This document shows, one piece after another, positions 58,248 through 64,000 of a stretch of 64,000 nucleotides of DNA (position 1 is its first letter; each line of letters starts with the position of its first letter). The stretch is from Alligator mississippiensis (taxonomy: Eukaryota; Chordata; Crocodylia; Alligatoridae). The position numbers were made by a program, and so were the translations under genes. Under the pieces are notes generated by a model. That model ran no database searches, was not told where the DNA came from, and saw only the letters and a program-made list of their open reading frames with translations. The stretch covers positions 53,049,434 to 53,113,433 of the forward strand of contig NC_081828.1 of the NCBI RefSeq assembly GCF_030867095.1. The letters are read 5' to 3'.

Positions 58248-58464
58248 CATTTACTGTATTATATGTATACTGTATTACTGTATTATGTCCTTTAGTCTGT
58301 GGTTTGAAAGTTATCCAGTTGGGTACACGAAATAGCAGAGAATTGAACTGTGATATGGGCAATCATTGCCTAAACCAAGATACCAAATGTCCACTTGGGA
58401 TACTTTTTACAAGTCATCCTTAAGTTGTTACTTGTGCACTGTAATTTTTTGCTGAATGCTTTTG
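58248..58464 (+). repeat. 217-bp duplicated segment, second copy (in the loop)
   Basis: Copy of 57043-57259 placed exactly between the two arms of the inverted duplication. Confidence 0.9.
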
Positions 58465-58469
58465 CATGC

Positions 58470-58717
58470 AACCACCCCACCATGACAGCCCTGGATCTGC
58501 CTTGGCAGGCAACCATTTCTCCAAAAGGGCCCTGCAGAACATTTACTCTGGCTCCTTTCACCCCTTTGCTTACTTATTCACCATTTCATTCTCAAGAGCC
58601 CTGCAGGAAGTTTTAAATGTTAGGCTATATTCTAGGATCGGCTTCTGTGATGAGTAGAAGAGAAACTGCACATCTCTGAAAGGCTAAGCACTGCCTACCC
58701 CAAAGTTGCTCTTGCCC
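58470..58717. repeat. Right arm of inverted duplication
   Basis: Contains an extra ~76 bp (about 58528-58603) bounded by direct copies of gccctgcag. The left arm keeps one copy, so it probably lost the segment by recombination between them. Confidence 0.85.
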
Positions 58718-58848
58718 TGCTGAAGAAATCAGGCAAGCTGACCACAGAACAGAATTTTGTTATATACTTGTAGATAATAATACTTTAATACTCTTATAAT
58801 GATGCTTTTATAGTACTTGTAGACACTGACTTCACAGTCATTACTGTG

Positions 58849-58888
58849 CAGTCATTTAGTACTTGTATAAGCAAGTACTAAATGACTG
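58849..58888. repeat. Perfect 17-bp hairpin, 6-nt loop
   Basis: CAGTCATTTAGTACTTG, loop TATAAG, CAAGTACTAAATGACTG. Surrounded by 'gcacagta'/'tactgtgca' phrases up to about 59060, where 'catgtagacatgccc' resembles the ends of the MITE-like elements at 7516 and 17855. Probably the core of a palindromic DNA transposon. Confidence 0.75.
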
Positions 58889-59201
58889 CTCAGTAACCTG
58901 AGTTACTGCACAGTAGCAGCACTGAATGGCTTTTAGGTGACACTGACTGCACAGTAGCTCATTACTGCTGTGCAATAGAGTCTTGTCACGCTTCCTGCCA
59001 TGCAACGCAGCTGAACAGTAGTAACAAGCTACTGCACAGTTAGTATCTCATGTAGACATGCCCAAGCAACACCCCTCTAAAGCCAAAGGAGTTGCAGCAG
59101 TGTAACTGAGAATTTGTCTTGCATACTACAAGTAGTTGGGGAGATTGAAAAAGCATAGGGATTACATCAATAATGCTAGCTCACACAAGAAATGTCTAGT
59201 T

Positions 59202-59867
59202 CAGTGGTTCCCAACCTTTTTTATATTGCGGACTGGCAAACTTGCTCAAAGAATTTTGGCGGACCGGGTATGGAAACAATCTAATTTACATATTTACATT
59301 TAATTTTTACGTGTGGAGGGGTGCTGCGAGGATCAGAGGCAGTGTATGATACAAAACAAACTCAGTAGGCAGAGGCACAGTGCAAAACAGATCTGCACAT
59401 ATAACGCACAGTGCTCTCAGAGCCTGTGAATCACCCAATGGGATAAACCCATACTTTATGTACAAGGAGTCATACTTGGGATTGAAAGTTGCTTTTTTCA
59501 TTTTTTGGCATTTTCTTGGCATTGTACATCCTCTGCACAGTCCTCCTCTCTGTCATTCAGAACTTCATTGCCCCTTTTTGCAAAAGCACTCTTTCAAAAA
59601 AAATTTTCATTGAAGTTTGCTTGATCATCTCTTAGCTGTTGTGTTTGATACAGAAGTGACTAGCCACAGTTACCGCTGTCCAGTTGCAAAAGCTGAAGTT
59701 ACAGGCATTGGTCAAGTGAGGACATTCTCGCCCAGCCAGTCATCATGGCATGGGCATGGCCTGGGCATAAAACTGTTGCTAGCAGTGGTTAAAGCTCATG
59801 CCACGACACGGCAGCCAACCCTTCATGGCCTGGTACCAGGCCATGGCCCAGTGGTTGGGAACCTCTG
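59202..59867. mobile_element. Non-autonomous hAT-like transposon with perfect TSD
   Basis: Left CAGTGGTTCCCAACCTTTTT; right on the minus strand CAGAGGTTCCCAACCACTGG. Identical octamer GTCTAGTT at 59194-59201 and 59868-59875. Phrases such as 'gcggactggcaaact' and 'ggtaccaggccatggcccag' are typical of this widespread family. Non-coding. Confidence 0.88.
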
Positions 59868-59879
59868 GTCTAGTTAACC

Positions 59880-60110
59880 AAGCAGTAGAGCAAAGGAGGG
59901 TGAGCCAGGCATTTGGCTGTTGGACTAGGGCTCAAGAGATTACAGGTTTTTTTCCCAGTGCTGTCACTGACCTGGGCATGCCATCAGCTTGGACATGTAT
60001 GTCACTTCAATGTTTCGCCTCCCATGCATTATTGGTCATTTCTATTTAAGCTGTAAACTCTTTGAAGAAAGAATTGACTCTTTTTTTCTTGTTTTGGAAC
60101 ATGTAGGATA
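59880..60110 (+). repeat. MIR/CORE-SINE-like element
   Basis: 'ttggactagggctcaagaga', 'cccagtgctgtcactgacct' and 'agctgtaaactctttgaaga' follow the MIR order (contracting box, core, L2-like tail). Strongly diverged. Confidence 0.5.
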
Positions 60111-60300
60111 ATGGGATTTCTGCCTTTAAAAGCTATGGTAGTAAAAATAATAACCTGAGAAAACTGGAGATCTAAAATAATTCTTGCCATTATTAGGCAT
60201 GCAGTTCACAGTGCCTTCCATGCAGTGCTATCAGCATGCACCTTATAAAACCTATAGTGAGACCACCTCCTGCCATCAGGGCAGCATAGATTCAGCTGTC

Positions 60301-60302
<2 letters not shown>

Positions 60303-60344
<42 letters not shown>
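60303..60344 (+). repeat. (GT)21 microsatellite
   Basis: Twenty-one uninterrupted GT units. Likely length-variable between individuals. Confidence 0.97.
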
Positions 60345-60347
<3 letters not shown>

Positions 60348-62554
60348 CTAGCATAAAGAACTAGTAGGGTGGATCTTGATTAAGGAAAAATGGCTTTTTT
60401 ACTTTTCTAAGGAGGCCTCATAGCTGATGAGAGGTTAGGCTTCCAAAGTCAGATGAGTGTAACCTCTCTTGGCATTAACACTGCAGATAGAAAGAACCTG
60501 GCATCTTTTTGTTCCCTGCCTTTAGGGGCTGAAGCCGTGTACAGCTGTGCACATGGTTGCTAGGGAAACTGTTACTAAGTTGCTGAACTCTGTCAGGAGC
60601 AGCCTCCTGCTGTTTCTGGTCCCCTCCCCTAGCCACTGAAGTCCACCTGCTAAGTCTTGCTGTTCTGCTGTGTAACACCAGCCCGGGCACTCCCTGTGGT
60701 ATTTCCAAGTTGTCCGTCACCCTAAGTAGGGTGCTGTGTTTGCTTTTAGTTTCATTCCTATGGGAGACTGGAGTCGTGTGGACCAGAATAAAGGACTGAG
60801 GCTGGTAAAAGTTGACTTTTCTGAACTAGATAGCTACATGTTAGCAAGGATTGTTTTCCATACCTAAATGCATTCAAGGATTATCCCAAGAAAAGTTAAA
60901 AGGGTGGAAATGGCTGAAGTGTGTAGATGAAGACCCAAAATCTTGGACTTTATCCAGAAAAAAGAAAACATGAGTTAAGGAAGCTCAGGGTTACCTTTTC
61001 CTCCTATTTTTGATACCAACCTGTTACTTCCCATTTACTGCTGCTTTTTTCCACTAAGACTATTTGCCTGAGATGGAGAGAAAGCATGAAAAGGAAAAGA
61101 AATATAAAGTTTATATATATAAAACTGAACAAGGATAGCCCCCCCTGCCACAAAGAGCTCCTTACCAGTTGATTTACTGTAATATACTAGGCACCATGTC
61201 TGCTGTATTACAGATGCATGACTCATGCCTAGAAAAATTCCCCATATTATTAGGCCTTGATCTTGAAAGCTTTGTGACCATAGGCTTGAAAGGTGCTGTA
61301 GGTATAAGGGATACTTAATCAGGCATAAGGGATAAGGTATAAGAGATCACCTGCATTGATCTAATTGATTATAGGCTCAGTGCCAATCTAAACAAAAATT
61401 AATGGAAGGGAAACTTTTTATAAGCATTTCCTAATTAACCAATTTAGCCCTTTTTTTTTTAAAAAAGAGGAAGATCATGTCTGTTCAAGTTCAGTTAAGA
61501 AATGGGATCAGGAGTTAAGGGCAGCAGAGGTCTTTCTGTCTAGTCAACTGATTGAACTACCAGTTTTCTTCTTCTTCCATGTAATCTTTCCAAAATAATT
61601 CTTCCTTTCAGAGTTATATTTTTAGTCACTAATATGCAATTCTGGAAATAGTTATTTTGAATTATTGACTAATAACTTTATTAGAAAGATTTTGCTTTTA
61701 AATAATCTGTTTACACAAAAATACCTAAGAATTCCCTACAGTATTAATCATGCTGTTATAAAAAAACCCAACATCTCATTCAACTAGTATATTAGTTTAA
61801 AGTTACCCTTCTTCAGAGACAGAACTGATAGAAAATGTGCTGGGGGCGATGTTCCAAACTGGGCATACCAGAGGCACCTGCAACAGGTGATGGAGCCCCT
61901 GAATGCCTGGTAGGATTTGGAGTGGCAGGTTCATTTCAGGCTCAGTCAATTATATTGTGTTTCTGGAGCAAAGTACCATCAGTTGGCTCTAACTTTTATT
62001 CTTCTCGTGCTTTGCTGTTGAGGGTATATGTATTGTTTTCTTAGAAGGGGCATCAGAAGTTATTTTTCTACATTGCTTTAGAGAGGGCATTTCAGTTTTG
62101 CTGTGCAGCTATTATTAGGTGAGTTTTCCTTGCTTACAGAACTGAAGATGCAGGGCTTCTGTAAAAGTTTCAGCCTTTTGATGAATTTGACTTTTAAGAT
62201 CAGGCCCCAGACTGTTGTTCCCATGCAAAAGGAAGGGTTAGATTATGCTGTCAAATAATTTCTGTAGTAATTTTATTGGAGTATCTTATTTATCCACTGG
62301 CTTCTTTTATCCCATACAAGGCCTACAAGCATTCTATTTCTTCTAGCACTACAAAGACAGTCTGCTATTCCTTAACAGAGTTTAGGTATATATAATTTAA
62401 CCTGTTCTGACTCTATATTCTCCAAAATAACAATTTTATTTTATTGGGTTTACAAAGCTTTTTTTTGGAAGACTATTATTCTCATTTTTTTTCAAGGTTG
62501 ATCGATAAAGTCCATCTGTTGCAGAATATTTCTATTAGGTGAGATTACTTTGGA
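60345..62554. other. Unique-looking AT-rich sequence
   Basis: No supported feature. Confidence 0.4.
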
Positions 62555-62767
62555 CAATATCACAGTTAGAGTGGCCAAGGTCTGGAATGGGCTCCCAAGG
62601 GAGGTAGTGCTCTCCCCTACCCTGGGGGTCTTCAAGAGGAGGTTAGATAGGCATCTAGCTGGGGTCATCTAAACCCAGCACTCTTTCCTGCCTATGCAGG
62701 GGGTCGGACTCGATGATCTATTGAGGTCGCTTCCGACCCTAACGTCTATGAATCTATGACTCTATGA
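62555..62767 (+). mobile_element. CR1 LINE 3'-end fragment
   Basis: 'ggtctggaatgggctcccaa', 'ttcaagaggaggttagatag', 'gggtcggactcgatgatcta' and the tail 'acgtctatgaatctatgact' identify a CR1 subfamily with the tail unit (a/g)TCTATGA, different from the ATTCTATG type at 13.9 kb. Confidence 0.88.
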
Positions 62768-63269
62768 GTATCTTATGTGGGAGACATTTATGACAGCTCA
62801 TATGCATAATGCAGGCAGCATACCTCTGAGATGGTTTAGTACTGAGTCCTGGCTCTGCAGTGTGCTCCATTAGCTTTGGTAGTTCACTGATCTGTATTCT
62901 GAGAAAGGTAACCCTGAAGTTAGTTTGTTTTACTAATTTTTTTTCCTGGAAAAAATGAATTTTTCTCCTTATATAAATCACATGCTTTAAACTGCAGCAT
63001 TTAACTGGGGATCAAATAAAGCAAAAATAGATATGTATTTTAGCTGGAATAATCTGTTTTTGCAGAATATAGGGGAGGGCAACTCAGCCAGAAGAGACCA
63101 GAAATATCCAGAATTAGGGTGTGTCTGTCACCAGGCTTGTATTTTTTAATAGGAAACTGGCATAGTGGGTAAGCTGGTCAGCAGGTCATACCCAGTCATC
63201 CTCCAGAAAATGAAGCAAACCGAACAAAGAGCAGAATTGGGCACCCCTCCTTTTAAATTTACTATTGTC
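62768..63269. other. Unique-looking non-coding sequence
   Basis: Nothing supported. Confidence 0.4.
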
Positions 63270-63665
63270 ATTGTCAGCAGTCCATCAAGTTGAGAATGAT
63301 CTCTACCATGGCTCACTGATGGTGACTTAAGAGTCCAATCTTTCAGCTACAGATCCATCTGCAGAAGTTATAGGTCCTTCTGCAAGGGAAAGTAGGCTGA
63401 AGGCTTGGATTCCTCTCCTTTTCCTTCCTCTGCTCTCCCTTCTCTGCTTCAAGGGTAAGATGCTTTACCTTGAAACGGGCTGCTGCTTGGACACCATTGT
63501 GGTCTGTTGGCAGCCAGCTCCTCCCAAGTCTTGATATCAGCATCCATTGTCTCGAGGTATGCCTTCCATGTGTTCTTGTAGAATTTCCTCTGGCCACTGG
63601 GAGATTTCAGGTTGTTACTAAGATTTGAGTAGGGCACTTGTTTTGGGAGCTGAGAGTCAGGCATC
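63270..63665 (-). pseudogene. Non-LTR retrotransposon, C-terminal tail remnant
   Basis: Two overlapping minus frames read GQRKFYKNTWKAYLETMDAD-type sequence followed by TWEELAANRPQW, then a charged KVKHLTLEAEKGEQRKEKER helix and a degraded Cys motif (YNFCRWICS). This order, 'RYKDTLK...W..LA.DR..W...' then charged helix then zinc-finger tail, is the end of reverse transcriptases of several animal non-LTR elements. At least one frameshift (between the frames ending at 63449 and 63343) and stops break it. The family is not resolved. Confidence 0.5.
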
Positions 63666-64000
63666 TATATATGTCTGGTCCAGAAAAGTTTGTGCTTGAG
63701 AATCACCAAGTCAATGCTGGTAACATTGGCTTCAGCAAGAATTCTGGTGTTCGTGCAGTGATCTTCCCATTTGAGGATTTTCCAGAGGTATTGTTGGTGA
63801 TTTACTATAACTTCTATGATAATGACAGCCACATGGACTACACAACTGATTAATATAGGACTAAGAGATGTGTGGACTCGATCTCAGGGTCTGTATTTGG
63901 ATACAGACTGCAAATTTGCTTCATCAGCAATAGAGGATTAGTTTGTTAAGAACCCAATGTTTGAAATGTTACTACTATGGAGACCTTGAGCTATTAGTTT
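63666..64000. other. Unique-looking non-coding sequence
   Basis: Nothing supported up to the window end. Confidence 0.4.

Noticed and set aside
58127..58423. 98-codon frame sharing most of its peptide with the frame at 56928-57218
   Set aside because: The shared peptide only reflects the 217-bp DNA duplication; the two frames have different N-terminal parts and no gene features.
58849..58888. Hairpin considered as a microRNA precursor
   Set aside because: The stem of 17 bp is too short for a normal precursor, and the context looks like a palindromic transposon.

Overview
This window looks like gene-poor nuclear DNA from a sauropsid vertebrate. I favour a crocodilian, with a turtle as the main alternative. 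The reasons are CR1 LINE fragments with the archosaur/turtle-type 3' tail (repeats of ATTCTATG and relatives), many short hAT-like DNA transposons with 8-bp target-site duplications (TSDs), a few old MIR/CORE-SINE-like pieces, and several endogenous-retrovirus-like LTR elements. I found no host protein-coding exon, rRNA, tRNA or CRISPR array that I can defend. Nearly every long open frame lies inside a transposable element or is a chance frame. The window is best read as intergenic or deep intronic sequence built from nested transposons.

Layout. 1.1-3.4 kb: a complete miniature LTR element with two ~1-kb LTRs around only ~207 bp, a tRNA-Gly-like primer site, a polypurine tract and a GTGGC TSD. 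3.5-22.4 kb: mostly unique-looking sequence with scattered hAT-like elements (3522-4119 and 14811-15518, both with TSDs), MIR-like pieces, foldback elements and a CR1 3' end (13250-13938). 22.4-24.3 kb, 26.9-29.8 kb and 34.6-36.8 kb: three degenerate CR1 copies, each split by a solo LTR with a perfect 5-bp TSD. 38.07-42.19 kb: a minus-strand LTR provirus with two ~915-bp LTRs, TSD CTTCT, polypurine tract, primer site and a gag-like reading frame, but no pol or env. 43.9-46.9 kb: a cluster of DNA transposons inserted next to and into one another. 49.5-52.3 kb: two more DNA elements, one carrying a nested CR1. 54.3-55.4 kb: two palindromic elements. 57.0-58.7 kb: a local rearrangement in which a 217-bp segment is copied between the arms of an inverted duplication. 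59.2-59.9 kb: a hAT-like element with a perfect TSD. 62.6 and 63.3 kb: the tails of two non-LTR retrotransposons.

The parts do not form a pathway; they are layers of insertion history. CR1 copies came first, LTR elements landed in them and later recombined to solo LTRs, and one provirus kept both LTRs. The most unusual observations are: the miniature LTR element; a 36-bp tandem repeat that crosses the LTR/primer-site junction of the provirus and is translated as 12-residue units; tandem stem-loops with 9-nt loops in the transcribed part of the same LTR family; two side-by-side hAT insertions sharing one target octamer; and the templated rearrangement near 58 kb. All alignments, counts and boundaries were made by eye.
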